From positions 87,224-151,223 of the forward strand of contig NZ_CANLZX010000007.1 of assembly GCF_947495675.1 (NCBI RefSeq): 64,000 nt of DNA, given 5' to 3'. The position numbers and the translations under genes are program-made. The notes under the pieces were generated by a model. The model was not told the origin of the DNA. It searched no databases and saw only the letters and a program-made list of their open reading frames with translations. This document shows, piece after piece, positions 1-11,400 of the stretch; positions within the stretch are counted from its first letter, which is position 1, and every line of letters begins with the position of its first letter. The stretch comes from an uncultured Algibacter sp. (lineage in GTDB: Bacteria > Bacteroidota > Bacteroidia > Flavobacteriales > Flavobacteriaceae).

Positions 1-1701
1 TTGTAAAGAGCAATCAAAATTGACATCGATTTTATTGTTTGCTATTACAACTGGCGACCAAATTTCGCGTACAGCATCAGAACTTCCTTTTTTCTCGGCA
101 CTAGGACCAGCAATACCATCAGCAGCTTTATTGTCTTGATTATCGACTGTATATCCTAAATCATTTCTCATCAACCCTTCATCATAAAGTGCCCAAATAG
201 TCATACCACCACCTACTTTAGATTTTTCAAACAAATCCCAATAGGTTTTTAGGTTTGCAGCTCCACCGCCATCATACAAGGCATGAAGTACCTCGTTGGG
301 AAGATATACGTGATTTTCTTCAAAGAGATTTTTCTTTATCGATTCGTAATCTGGATAATAAGTGGTATTTACAATATCCCACTTAGGGTTATAATTTGCA
401 AAAATATCATTTGCTTTCGCTTCATTTTTTAAAGGTCTTCTGTTTTGAATATCCCATTTGGCAAATAACTCATCGAATTCTGGTGTATGTGCTATATGAT
501 TACCGTTACTCCACAAAATGATACTTGGATGATTTACATCTCGCACCACTAATTCTTTTAATATTTTGGGCCCAACTTCTTTATCTAATGGTCGCCACCA
601 ACCAGGTAATTCATCTAGTACTAGTAATCCAAGAGAATCACATAAATCAAAGAAATGGGTATCTGCAGGATAACAAACGGAACGAACAAAATTGAAATTT
701 AAGTCTTTCATAAACTGAACATTATCTTCCATATCCTGCTTAGAAAGTGTACGTCCTGTTTCTGGACGAAAACTATGCATACTTGCACCTTTAAGTAAAA
801 TTCGTTTATTGTTTAGATAAAAACCATCATGATCCCGCACTTCAAAAGTTCTAAAACCAAATTTTTGTTTGTATGTATGTACTATTTCTTTCTTATTTTT
901 TAATGCTATTTCTACCGTATATAAATTAGGGAATTCGTGCGACCAAAGTTTTATATTATTAAAATTACCTTTAACAACAGTGTAGTTGTCTAATATTTTG
1001 GTTTCTATAGGTGCCCCTACTTTATTGTTATTGGCATCGTAAATTTGTGCTAACACAGTTTTAGCGTTTTTAATACCTTTAGTAAAAACGTTCATAGTAA
1101 AATCACCAGTCATTTGAGCGTTAATAGCTACACGTTCTATAAATTCTTTAGGCACTTCTTCTATATAAACAGGTCTAAAAATTCCGCTAAACAACCAATA
1201 GTCTGCAAATCTTTCGGCAGCATTTATTGATTCATTTGAAGAAGCGTTGTTAACCTTAACTTCAAGAAGATTCGTCCCTTCTTTTAGAAAATTTGTTATT
1301 TCAAATTTAAACTCCGTATGCCCACCTTGATGGAAACCGACTTCTTTTTTATTTAGGATTACCTTTGTATCGGTCATTGATCCTTGAAAGATGATAAAAT
1401 ATCTTTTATCAGATGTTTTCTTAAAATCGAATTCATGACGATAATTACCAATACTAGTTATTCGTTGTTCTACCTTATCCATACCATACAAGTAAAACCC
1501 AAAACCTTCCATTTCCCAATTAGAAGGAACAGGAATAGTGGTCCAAAAACCACTGTTACGGCCTTTATCTATTTTAAAATCCCAATTTACCGCTGTAGTA
1601 GCATCTTCTCCTGAGAGATATGTTTTTTTCTGAGCTTGGATTTCAACCAAAAAAATTGGTACGAATAAAAAAAGTATTAACTGTAAAATATTTTTTCTCA
1701 T
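1..1701 (-). CDS. GH2-family glycoside hydrolase, truncated by window edge
   Basis: N-terminal 567 residues of a GH2 enzyme; the 3' part lies beyond base 1. It starts at ATG 1699-1701 with a Sec signal peptide (MRKNILQLILFLFV, cleavage near QAQ at about residue 24). A jelly-roll sugar-binding domain (about 35-185) and an immunoglobulin-like domain (about 185-285) precede the TIM barrel. Barrel landmarks are visible: KGASMHSFRPETG, HPSIILWSNGN and PNEVLHALYDGGG, the last matching the nucleophile region of a beta-galactosidase-like GH2 subgroup. Odd point: the residue after WSNGN, normally the acid/base Glu, is His402 (codon CAT at 496-498). The gene lies 43 bp downstream of the SGNH remnant at the end of the rhamnosidase operon. 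Substrate unknown; a beta-galactosidase or beta-glucuronidase role is possible if it is active. Confidence 0.85.
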   Translation of the reverse strand, partial: MRKNILQLILFLFVPIFLVEIQAQKKTYLSGEDATTAVNWDFKIDKGRNSGFWTTIPVPSNWEMEGFGFYLYGMDKVEQRITSIGNYRHEFDFKKTSDKRYFIIFQGSMTDTKVILNKKEVGFHQGGHTEFKFEITNFLKEGTNLLEVKVNNASSNESINAAERFADYWLFSGIFRPVYIEEVPKEFIERVAINAQMTGDFTMNVFTKGIKNAKTVLAQIYDANNNKVGAPIETKILDNYTVVKGNFNNIKLWSHEFPNLYTVEIALKNKKEIVHTYKQKFGFRTFEVRDHDGFYLNNKRILLKGASMHSFRPETGRTLSKQDMEDNVQFMKDLNFNFVRSVCYPADTHFFDLCDSLGLLVLDELPGWWRPLDKEVGPKILKELVVRDVNHPSIILWSNGNHIAHTPEFDELFAKWDIQNRRPLKNEAKANDIFANYNPKWDIVNTTYYPDYESIKKNLFEENHVYLPNEVLHALYDGGGAANLKTYWDLFEKSKVGGGMTIWALYDEGLMRNDLGYTVDNQDNKAADGIAGPSAEKKGSSDAVREIWSPVVIANNKIDVNFDCSLQ

Positions 1702-1744
1702 AATCTTTAGTTTTGTTTTAATAACATTAAGCACATATTGTATG

Positions 1745-2092
1745 CTATTCAAATAATTTAATTATTCCATTTGCAATCAACTCATGTCCTTTTTTATTAG
1801 GATGATTTAATTGTGCCATATATTTTTTTAGTTCTTTGGTATCACCATAAAGAAATTTGAACGCTTTATAACTATCTACTAAACCGACATTATATTTTTT
1901 GGCAAGTAGCCTAATTTGATTTGTATGCTGTTTTAATTCGTTTTCAGGGTTATTATAATCAACTCTCGTGTCTGGAGAAGGAGTTAACAATATCAAAGGA
2001 ATCTTTTGTTTTAATGCCTCTTCAATCATCTTTTCCCACGCTTTTTTGGCTTTTTCTAAACTTAAGTTATGCTCACTCAATCTATATTTCAA
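1745..2092 (-). pseudogene. C-terminal remnant of an SGNH/GDSL-type esterase
   Basis: An open frame of 115 codons resembling only the second half of SGNH (rhamnogalacturonan-acetylesterase-like) hydrolases. It shows an ILLTPSPDTRVDY strand, a YNVGLVDSY segment and the C-terminal NHPNKKGHELIANGI block that carries the catalytic His. The N-terminal GDS block with the nucleophilic Ser is absent. There is no ATG: the frame opens with TTG directly after the TAG stop of the upstream GH106 gene, in the same frame. This looks like a deletion that joined the end of the GH106 gene to the middle of an esterase gene. Expression as a separate short protein cannot be excluded, but an active esterase is unlikely. 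Confidence 0.6.
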
Positions 2093-5000
2093 CTATTTTA
2101 ATTCTTTTACTTTATTAACTATGATTTTCACAGGTCCTAATAATCCCGACGGAAGTAGTGCAGAATCTTTATGCCAATGTTTAAAGGCAGCTAAAGTTAC
2201 ACGCTCTGTAGGTCGGTTTGTACTATTTAAAAGCCACTCGGGCCATTCTGTAACATTTGGTCCTTTTCTTTTATAATCTAGTTTTAATTGTTCATCACCA
2301 ATCAATCTATTTGGCCAAAGATTGGTAATTTTTACTTCCAGAGAATTTGTTCCTTTTACAATAGCATCATCAATGTTAATTCTGAAAGGTGCCTTCCAAA
2401 ATATCCCTAATTTTTTTCCATTAAGAATAACTTCTGCAATTTCCTTAACATGCCCCAAGTCTAAATGCAAAAAATGACTAGATTTAAGTAGGTTTGAAGA
2501 AATATTGAATTCCTTTTTATAGGTTGCAGTACCTGAAAAATAGCGTATATCTTTTTCTATTGCATTTGACCATGATATCAATTTATTGAAAGTATTATCA
2601 ACAGAAGTATCATTTTTTAAAGGAAAATTAACATGCCACTCTCCTTGTAATTCAATAGGCTCAGGTACCGATTTTACTTTTAATGTTTTGGTTTTTCCTT
2701 TTGATGAATGATATGTAATTTCTCCTGGATAAGGCGTCACCCAATGTATTTTATCGTTTTTATTTGATAATTTTGATTCTGCTAGTACTTGCGTTAAACT
2801 TAAAACACCTCCATTAAAAACTGAAACTGTTTTCTCTTCAGCATTGGTAATATAACTTACGCGTAGTATGTTTTGAGTATTCTTATTTTTTTCTTTAAAC
2901 AAACTATCGTTTACAGGAATTTCATATACTCCAGAGGCTAACAATGATTTTATTTTTTCTGTAACATTATAAATTGGTTTGTTTGGAGGAATACCTTCAA
3001 CACCTCTTGCAAATTTTCCAAAGACGGCTTTAAAGATTTCAATTTTTCCTTTATTTGCAGCATCAACTTCCAACCATTCTTTTTCCATAGCATTTTTTTC
3101 AAATAGCTCATCTCCAATTTTGTATTGAATACGTAACTCTTTTTTATATCCAGGAGCAGGATCACCTTTAGACAGTTCTCGGGTTGCCTTTAAATATAAT
3201 TTGTTGTTTTTAACTTTGTTTTTAACTACATCTGTAACATCCACCAGTCCATCTGGCAAAAATATACCGTACTCTGCCTTAATAATTTTTAAGTTTGGAA
3301 GCGGTATTGCATTTTGTTTTCCTAACGTAATAGCTGTACTTACAATATGTTCTTTTGTTCTAACTGGTTTTTTAAAAACTACAAAAACAGAGCCTTCTGG
3401 CCGAAAAGGAATAGCTACTGTAGTTGTGCCATCTCCATTATCTTGCCATACTGAAGCATTGGATATTTTACCAGTTTCGGCATTCCAAAGCTCGGGTTGT
3501 TTACCAGACACTCTAAAACGACATAACAATTCTGAATATTCTTTACTTGAGTTAACTACAAAATAGATATCTGTATCTTCTGTTTTTCTATGAATAAAAT
3601 CAATAGATTCAGGACTTCCTTTCTCAATTAAAAAGTCAGGTTGCAAGTTTCCGTTTTTTAAGAAGGTTGTAATAGAGCTACATTTTATAATTCCAGAATT
3701 CCATAAATCGTTAGCTAAATGAGCTACATCATCATCGCATGCTGGATATTTTTTAAGACTTGGAGATTTTTTGGGTTTAGCGCCTATAATTTGCGCTCCT
3801 TGAGTCACTAATTCTTTAATTTTAACTAGCGTTTCTGGTGTCATCCAATCTGTTGGAGGTAATACTAAGGCTTTATATTTATCTCCAACAGTATTGTGTA
3901 TCAACCCTTCTTTTACATATAATGAGTTTAGTTTATTGGCTCCAATAACGTCATAATCATAACCCATCGCTTTTATTTCTGGCATTAATAAAGCGTCATT
4001 AGGTGATGCTTCGCCTGTAAATACTAAAACATCGGCTACAGATTTACCTTGCTGTAATAAAAACTGACCTCTACTAATATAATCTACAAAAGGTTTTCCT
4101 TGGTTCCACCAAGTGTTTAACCTATTAAAATCGGTTCCAAAAGCTTGCAATGTTAATCCTGGACCAATATCCCAAGGTTGGTGAACATAACAATGAAAAA
4201 CAAAACGATTAATACCTTGAGCCCAAGCTAAATCGCCCATAGCTTTTAGCGTTCCAGGATGCTGATCCCATCCACCCATTCCTGTAAAAGATTCTGCTTC
4301 TGCAATAGGACTTCCATTTAATTTGGCTATAGAAGCTACAAATTTAGGAGAATCGAAAAAAGCTAAACTTCCACTCCAAAATTCGGACATAACAATATCG
4401 GCAGTTTCGCCTACTTGCATATTATCAAAAGGTCCCCAATAGGGCTCTGTGGTAAACAACATATTGTATTTATGACTTAGTTCGCTAAACCTGCCGTAAT
4501 AATTTTTGGCAATTAAGTCGCCAATGGTACGCCTAAAATCCCAAAGAAAACGTTCTGTTTCTTCTCCACTTTCTACATAATACCCAGCTAGACTTGGCAA
4601 ATATTGTTTACAATCATAAGACCTTAGTTTCTTAAATTCTTCTGGAAAACTATGAGTCCAGTTGGTAGTGCCCACCTCATAACTATCAATATGACATCTT
4701 GTAACTGTACTTCCTATTAGCGTATCTAATTTATTGATTATTGGCATAATACCACCTTCCCAAAAAACATCAACGGCTTTTCTATTCATTTTATCACATT
4801 CCAAACCTCTTCCACCATCACTAGGAAATCGATTGGTTTCACCGGTTGGTGTATGTCCTATTCTTAAGACAACCCACTCTCCAGCAGGCACATTCCATTC
4901 TAAAACACCATTTCTAGTAAACTTAGAGGTTAGGTCTATTATGTGTTCTTTTTTTACCACAGCTAAATCAGGAACAAGCTTATCAACAGGAGATAAATGG

Positions 5001-5584
5001 TTACGTACTTTATGCGATAGTGTTTTTATATCTAAATCTTCAATACGTACATCGCTTTTAGGTTTTGGGAAAGCAAGTATTGCAATATCTTTATAGTATC
5101 CTAATTTAGTTTCAGGTTGCACCAACGCGCCTTTAAAAACCTTTTTGTCTTTAATAATTGTTTCAGAAAAAACCAATTCTTGCATAGCAAATTCTGGAGT
5201 TATAGAAGGCCCTCCAGATGATGACCAACCGGCTCCATTATGAAAACCAAGTTCTAGCCCTAAACGATTAGCTTCTAGCGCTGCATAATTAAAAAGATTT
5301 AACCATTCTGCACTTAGATAATCTGCAAATCCTTTAGGGTTTCCTAAACTAACATTAAAAATTAAAGCGCCTTGAATGCCTATATTTTTCATAGCTTCCA
5401 AATCGGCCGTTATACCTTTTTTGGTTACATTACCGTTAATCCAGAACCACATAGTTAGTGGTTTTGCAGATGTTGGAGGATTCTTAAAATGTTGTTCTAA
5501 GGACTTGTTTTGAGCTTTTAAATTTGATTGAAACAAACAAAGAAGTGTAAAAACAATAATAAAAGTTTTAAATAATAATTTCAT
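2093..5584 (-). CDS. GH106 alpha-L-rhamnosidase
   Basis: A 1163-residue secreted protein with a Sec signal peptide (about 1-24, cleavage after LKAQ). It has the full Glyco_hydro_106 layout: N-terminal barrel motifs (TMWFWINGN, then FHNGAGWSSSGGP), a DSYE motif near residue 299, an AEAESFT motif near 425, and a C-terminal jelly roll ending SGLLGPV, the usual end of the family. The acidic residues in DSYE and ESFT are shared by all three GH106 proteins here and probably include the catalytic pair. Family members release terminal alpha-L-rhamnose by inversion with calcium help. It sits 92 bp downstream of a GH78 gene in the rhamnosidase operon. The stop is TAG, followed in frame by the esterase remnant. 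Confidence 0.9.
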   Translation of the reverse strand: MKLLFKTFIIVFTLLCLFQSNLKAQNKSLEQHFKNPPTSAKPLTMWFWINGNVTKKGITADLEAMKNIGIQGALIFNVSLGNPKGFADYLSAEWLNLFNYAALEANRLGLELGFHNGAGWSSSGGPSITPEFAMQELVFSETIIKDKKVFKGALVQPETKLGYYKDIAILAFPKPKSDVRIEDLDIKTLSHKVRNHLSPVDKLVPDLAVVKKEHIIDLTSKFTRNGVLEWNVPAGEWVVLRIGHTPTGETNRFPSDGGRGLECDKMNRKAVDVFWEGGIMPIINKLDTLIGSTVTRCHIDSYEVGTTNWTHSFPEEFKKLRSYDCKQYLPSLAGYYVESGEETERFLWDFRRTIGDLIAKNYYGRFSELSHKYNMLFTTEPYWGPFDNMQVGETADIVMSEFWSGSLAFFDSPKFVASIAKLNGSPIAEAESFTGMGGWDQHPGTLKAMGDLAWAQGINRFVFHCYVHQPWDIGPGLTLQAFGTDFNRLNTWWNQGKPFVDYISRGQFLLQQGKSVADVLVFTGEASPNDALLMPEIKAMGYDYDVIGANKLNSLYVKEGLIHNTVGDKYKALVLPPTDWMTPETLVKIKELVTQGAQIIGAKPKKSPSLKKYPACDDDVAHLANDLWNSGIIKCSSITTFLKNGNLQPDFLIEKGSPESIDFIHRKTEDTDIYFVVNSSKEYSELLCRFRVSGKQPELWNAETGKISNASVWQDNGDGTTTVAIPFRPEGSVFVVFKKPVRTKEHIVSTAITLGKQNAIPLPNLKIIKAEYGIFLPDGLVDVTDVVKNKVKNNKLYLKATRELSKGDPAPGYKKELRIQYKIGDELFEKNAMEKEWLEVDAANKGKIEIFKAVFGKFARGVEGIPPNKPIYNVTEKIKSLLASGVYEIPVNDSLFKEKNKNTQNILRVSYITNAEEKTVSVFNGGVLSLTQVLAESKLSNKNDKIHWVTPYPGEITYHSSKGKTKTLKVKSVPEPIELQGEWHVNFPLKNDTSVDNTFNKLISWSNAIEKDIRYFSGTATYKKEFNISSNLLKSSHFLHLDLGHVKEIAEVILNGKKLGIFWKAPFRINIDDAIVKGTNSLEVKITNLWPNRLIGDEQLKLDYKRKGPNVTEWPEWLLNSTNRPTERVTLAAFKHWHKDSALLPSGLLGPVKIIVNKVKELK

Positions 5585-5676
5585 CTATTTTATAAATTTT
5601 AAGCAGATTCTTTCCCTTTTAAGATTTAATATTTCCCTTAGTTTGTACATGTTTTTTTTTTGCAATACGTATTTGC

Positions 5677-8457
5677 TTAATAATTAGTCTTAAATGAATA
5701 TATTCCTGGGTTTACCTTAAAAACAAAAGCTTTATTTGTTTTCCTTAGTAATTTTATATCCGAATTACTCTCAAATTCTACTCCGTTTACCTTAATGCTT
5801 TCTTGTGTATTTCCTGGTACAAAAACTTGAGCAGTTGTATTTGGAGGTACTATTATATCTAAATTAAATTGCTTGTCTACTATTTTCCAACTTGAACTTA
5901 CTTTTCCATAAGGCGAATTATAAGTAGCAGCTGCAGACGTTAAAGGGCCGCCTGGAATAGGAGCAATTTCTATTTCTTTGTAGCCTACTTTAATAGGTTT
6001 AATACCCGCAATGCGTTCGTACATCCAACGACCAATAGCTCCGTAAGCATAATGGTTAAAAGAATTCATACCGCCTTTGTTAAAACCATCTTTATGGGTG
6101 TAACTATTCCAACGTTCCCACATGGTAGTTGCCCCTTGGTTTATGGAGTAGAACCACGATGGGTAGGTATCTTTAAACAAAATTTCATACATCAATTCTA
6201 TCTCGCCTATTTTATCAAGTACTAAAGGCAATAAAGGTGTACCCAAAAAACCGGTACGCAAATGGTTATCGGTTAGTTTTATTTGTTCCAATAAATGAGG
6301 TACTGCTTTTTGCGCTAATTCATCATCCAACAAATCGAATGCTAAGGCTAATAAATAAGCTGTTTGAGTTTCAGGACCTTCAATAATACGTCCTTGAGTA
6401 TCGAAAAAACTATTTTGAAATACATCACGAATAGCATGGAATAAAAGCTCATATTCTTTGGCTTCAGACTCAAATCCTAGCACTCTTGCTGCTTGAGCAG
6501 TTAGGTTAACAGAGTGCGCATAATGAGCCGTGATAATTAGCTTGTTGGAAGTGATACCAAATCGCTCATCTCTTTTGTGTGTTGAATAGGGTTGCAACCA
6601 ATCGCCATGGGTAAACATTTTAACAATATGATCTTTGGCATTTGACTGATAAAATCCTACCCATTTTTTCATACTTGCATAGTTTTCCTCCAAAACACCT
6701 ATATCACCAGTACGTTGGTAAGTTTCCCAAGGGACAATAGTGATCACATCACTCCAACCAGCTCCAGCTCTAAGTCTACCACCTAAAGAAGGCACCATTA
6801 CAGGAACCGCACCATCTTCATCTTGATCGTTTCGTACGCTTTGCAACCAACTCATCCAAAAAGAATGCACATCACCTAAGAAAAACGAGGTGGGTGCAAT
6901 TACCTGAGCATCTCCTGTCCAGCCTGCTCTTTCATCACGCTGCGGACAATCGGTTGGTATATCGAGTGTATTACCTCTTAATCCCCAAATTATATTGCTT
7001 TGCAGTTGATTTAGTTTTTCGTGTGACGAGTTGAACTCAACATTCAAATTATAATTAGAATGTTGCACAACACCTGTTACCCATGATTTATCTGGTGTAG
7101 CATTTGCACTAAAACCGCTTAACTCTACATATCTAAAACCATGAAACGTAAATGTTGGTTGATATTCAATTTGTCCATCTTCTTTAGCGGTATAATAATC
7201 GGTTGAAACTGCACCTCGGTAATTTTTAGTATACATACGTCCATCTTGCTGTAGCATTTCCGCAAAGCGTATTTTTAAGATTCCATCTTTGTTCATAGGC
7301 AGTTTTATACGAGGTACTCCCACCATATTTTGTCCCATATCAAAAATGACAACACCTTTGTCAATCTCGGTAATAGCAACTGGTCCTAATTCCTGTACAG
7401 ATTTAACTGTATTGTGTCTCTTAGGTGTCAAACTAATTTGTGTCTCTATATCTTCAGCAACCACCTTTTGCCAACTTGCAGCATCAAACGATGTTAACGA
7501 CCAAGCTTTTTGTTCTTTCCGTTCATCATATTGCTCTCCATCATAAATTCCAGCATAAACAATTGGCCCCTCTTGGGTAGCTTTCCAACTTTCATCAGTA
7601 ATAAAGGTTTTAACATTGCCATTGGTATATTTTACTTCAAGCTGACACATTACTTTGGGAGAAACTTTTGGATAGCCTCTAAGCATTAATCGACCTGCAT
7701 ACCAGCCCTCAGCTAAGGAAATTCCAATGGCATTAGAACCATCTTGCAAATGGTCTATTACATCATAAGTTAACGTTTCAATGCGTTTATTGTAAGGGGT
7801 CCAACCTGGAGCCATTACATCGTCGCCAACCTTTATGCCATTGATTTCAGCTTCAAAAAGTCCCTTTGCTGTAATGTACAATCTAGCAGATTCAATTTTA
7901 GAGTCAAGAGTAAACTCTTTTCGCAAATACTGGACTTTATAAGAGGTTTTATTCGTATTTGGCGACTTTGCTTTATCAACTTTTGGCAAGCTAATCCATT
8001 TGGCCTGCCAATCGGAGTTATGGAGTAGTCCTAACTCAAAGTTGGATACCTCACTCCAAGCAGAAGCCTTTTTATCTTGATCCCAAAACTTTAACTGCCA
8101 ATACACTTTTTGTCGCGAAGAGAGTTTTTTTCCTTTGTATTTTACAAATAGAGTTTGCTCACTTTCCACTTTTCCGCTTTCCCATAAATCAGCATTATTT
8201 GGTAATAGTTCAGGTTCAGAAGCCACTACAATCGAATAAGCTGTTTGCTTTTTGATGTTTTTATTTTGTGCTAGTTTCCAAGAAAAAGAAGGTGTAGCAT
8301 CATAAAACCCTATTGGATTTTTAAATTGTTCACTAACAACCAACTCCTGTGGTGGAATATTGTATGGAGGAGTATTATTTTGAGTTGAAGAACACGAAAC
8401 CAAAAATAGAATTGTCAGTATGACTGTTGCCAATCTATTGCTCGAAATTATGTACAT
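5677..8457 (-). CDS. GH78 alpha-L-rhamnosidase, lipoprotein
   Basis: A 926-residue GH78 enzyme with a lipoprotein signal (VSC|SS near residue 22), so probably membrane-anchored in the periplasm or on the surface. Domains in order: a fibronectin-like N-terminal domain (about 38-145), Bac_rhamnosid_N beta-sandwich (about 180-345), a concanavalin-like domain (about 370-480), the (alpha/alpha)6 barrel (about 480-825) and a C-terminal beta-sandwich. The barrel carries CPQRDERAGWTGD (near 505) with the conserved catalytic-acid Glu, and TTMWERWNSY (near 777) with the second conserved Glu. It is a different GH78 subtype from the two F5/8-bearing GH78 proteins of the same operon, which have CPHRERRGWGE instead. 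It lies 28 bp downstream of a GH106 gene. Confidence 0.92.
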   Translation of the reverse strand: MYIISSNRLATVILTILFLVSCSSTQNNTPPYNIPPQELVVSEQFKNPIGFYDATPSFSWKLAQNKNIKKQTAYSIVVASEPELLPNNADLWESGKVESEQTLFVKYKGKKLSSRQKVYWQLKFWDQDKKASAWSEVSNFELGLLHNSDWQAKWISLPKVDKAKSPNTNKTSYKVQYLRKEFTLDSKIESARLYITAKGLFEAEINGIKVGDDVMAPGWTPYNKRIETLTYDVIDHLQDGSNAIGISLAEGWYAGRLMLRGYPKVSPKVMCQLEVKYTNGNVKTFITDESWKATQEGPIVYAGIYDGEQYDERKEQKAWSLTSFDAASWQKVVAEDIETQISLTPKRHNTVKSVQELGPVAITEIDKGVVIFDMGQNMVGVPRIKLPMNKDGILKIRFAEMLQQDGRMYTKNYRGAVSTDYYTAKEDGQIEYQPTFTFHGFRYVELSGFSANATPDKSWVTGVVQHSNYNLNVEFNSSHEKLNQLQSNIIWGLRGNTLDIPTDCPQRDERAGWTGDAQVIAPTSFFLGDVHSFWMSWLQSVRNDQDEDGAVPVMVPSLGGRLRAGAGWSDVITIVPWETYQRTGDIGVLEENYASMKKWVGFYQSNAKDHIVKMFTHGDWLQPYSTHKRDERFGITSNKLIITAHYAHSVNLTAQAARVLGFESEAKEYELLFHAIRDVFQNSFFDTQGRIIEGPETQTAYLLALAFDLLDDELAQKAVPHLLEQIKLTDNHLRTGFLGTPLLPLVLDKIGEIELMYEILFKDTYPSWFYSINQGATTMWERWNSYTHKDGFNKGGMNSFNHYAYGAIGRWMYERIAGIKPIKVGYKEIEIAPIPGGPLTSAAATYNSPYGKVSSSWKIVDKQFNLDIIVPPNTTAQVFVPGNTQESIKVNGVEFESNSDIKLLRKTNKAFVFKVNPGIYSFKTNY

Positions 8458-8485
8458 GTTATTTTATATTTGTGTGTATTATTTA

Positions 8486-11400
8486 CTAATGTTTAGTCGT
8501 TTCAATACTTGCAGGCCCTAACAATCCTGAAGGCTGTAATTTTGATTTCGGTTTAATATCATCAATAACTAACCAAGTATATTTTTCATTTTCCGACCGT
8601 TGTTTGTCTTTTATCAATTGGTTTCGCCATAAATTAACCACTTCTATCTCCAATTGATTTTCTCCTTTTTTTAGTGCTTCTGAAATGTTTAAACGATAAG
8701 GCGCTATCCAAAGCCCTCCCATATCTTTTCCATTTAGTTTTACCCTAGCCATCACAGAAAGCTTTCCTAAATTCAAATAAAATTCTTTATTTTTTGAAAG
8801 CTTGTCTATTGAAAAAGTGGTTGTATATGTTGCTGTACCAGAATAATATTTAATTTGCTCGTTTTCTGATTTAGACCAATCTTCTAAAGCATTAAAAACG
8901 ATAGGTTCCTTAGGACCGATTTCCTTATTTGAGAAATCTACTGTAAACGGATTTTTCAATTCGCTTACTGTTTCAAATGCAGGAAAATTTTCCGTATTCA
9001 TCGGTTTTTCTAATAAATTATTGTCTTTAGCAAATACAATAAACCAACTTTGTGCAGCTGTCATTTTTAAAGGCACTTTTATACCTGTTTCTGTAATTTC
9101 ATATTCAGGTAAAACTCTCATTTCGCCAGTTACAGCATCCCACAACTGTGGTTTCATTTTTTTATTCACACGAAAAACGGGAGATAAATCTATAGTTTTA
9201 TCACTCTGATTGGTTACAAAATAAATATCCATACCTGGCATATTTCTATGTATCCAAAGAACTGGTGCATCTTCAGAAACATTAACATCTTTCGCTAAAT
9301 TTATATCAGTAAATACTTCTGACAATTCGTAACCATCCATTACTTTTCCTTTGCCATATTGAATTGTCATTTTACCATCTTTATAAGTTCCAGCCCATAA
9401 CTTGCTTGCAATAATTTTAACTTCTTCATCACTAGTAGGATAGTTTTGCAGACTTGGTGATTTTTCAGGTTTCTGACCTAAAATGATTCCTCCTTGTGCA
9501 ACTAATTGTTCCAACTTGGTTAATAATTCTGGGCGCATGGTTTTAAAAGGTGGCAAAATCATTACTTTATAAGACATGCCATCTGGTAACACAAAACGTC
9601 CATCTTTTACAGACAATCTGTTTAAAATTACTTCGGCATTGATATAATCATAAGAATATCCTTTTGGAATTTCAGGAACACGACCACCCGTCATTATTGG
9701 TGCATCTTCTCCAATAAAATAACAAACATCTGCTACGTATTTACCTTGTTGCAAAAGGTGTTGACAACGACGTAAATAGTCAAAATAGGTATCTGCTTGA
9801 CTAAACCACGTATTATGGCGATTAAATTCGGTACCAAACCAAGCATTCATCCCTGGTTTACGATTATCATCGGGCTGCTGAATGTATAAGTGCATCACAA
9901 AATGATTAATCCCTTCTGTTAATGCCCAATCGCCACGTTTTTTTAGCATAGCTGGATGCCTAAGATAAGCTCTTCGAGACGATGTAAATGCCTCTGCAGA
10001 AGTTATAGGTTTTCCGTAGGTATGTGATGTGGAAGAAGACGCTTTACATTCGATATTACCCAATGTACCTTCGTTCCAAAACTCTCCAGAAATTAAATCT
10101 GACTGCCCACCATACATCATAAATTCTCCGGGAAACCCCCAATGCCCATAGTTTTCTAACCAGGTTTTTAAATTATGTTTGTTACTCGCTTTTCTTAATC
10201 CACCTACGTACTCATAAGCTACATCATCTGCAATAGCTCGTCGCAAATCCCAAAGAAAACGTTCTGACGCTTCTACACTTCCTACAATTCTACCTGAAAG
10301 AACTGGTAAAAATGGTACAGGGTCGTATCCGTATTTTTCTTTAAACTTTACCTCATATCCATCTGTCCAATTTTGAGAACCTTGTTCGTAACTATCGGCA
10401 ACGACATACTTAAAAGCTGATTTACTTTCTTCTGGAATTCGTTTTAACAGTTCACCAACAAAATTATCAAAATGATACTGTGCCAATTCGCTATTCATTT
10501 TATCAATTTCATAACCCACACCTTGTGGAGCTGCTGGCGCATTTTTTGTACCTGTAGGCGACATTCCCATTCTCATTATCGTCCATTTTCCTGCTGGTGT
10601 ATTCCAATTTAACACTCCGTTTTCATCCAACTTATCACTAACATCTATTACCTCATCAGGCTTTATAAATAGACTTTTGTTTGTAAACGCTTCTTGTGTT
10701 TTAAAAATGTAAGTATCCCAAGTAGGTTTAGGTGTAGAGTGCATTTTTCCGAGTTGTTTCTCTATATATTTATCTAAAACTGGAGCTTCTGATATATTAA
10801 TTTCTGCAAAGCCATATTCCTTTTTTCTAGAATTAAAATTGGTACACTTTAATATGAATTGTTGTGCTTTGGTATCAGGTAAAATAGTGGCAAAATCTCC
10901 AGTTTCAATTGAAGCCACATTAGGTGTAATGCGAAAACGATCAAAATGAAACTCTTTTACCATTTTTTCTTGACCATCAACAATAGCATATAACGTCATT
11001 TTACATTTAAAGGCTCTACTTGGAATTATGGTAATTGAACGAGCAGTTATTGACTCAGAAAGCTGAAAATATATCTCTAAAGCTTCTCCTTTTTTAGGCT
11101 CAAAACTAGTGTCGTCCTCTTTATTTCCATCTGTTAAGATTTTTACGTTTAAATCGCTCCAATTGGCACTTACCTTAGTAGGGATAAACTGCGTACTTTT
11201 TTCTTCGATATCCGATGATTTAAAAGCAAAGGTATGAGTGTCTTGAAATTCCTTTTTAGGTTGTGGTAATTTAATAGAAAGCTGTTTTCCTCCTAGAACT
11301 TTTGTTTCACTATACGTTAAGTAACGCATTGCTTTTGTGTAATCTATCCAAGGACCACCACTTTGGCTCCAACCTGGACAATTAAATACTCCAACATCTA

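Noticed and set aside
1384..2276. Plus-strand ORFs within the GH2, SGNH-remnant and GH106 genes
   Set aside because: They are short, lie antisense to clear conserved domains and have no family features; shadows of the minus-strand genes.
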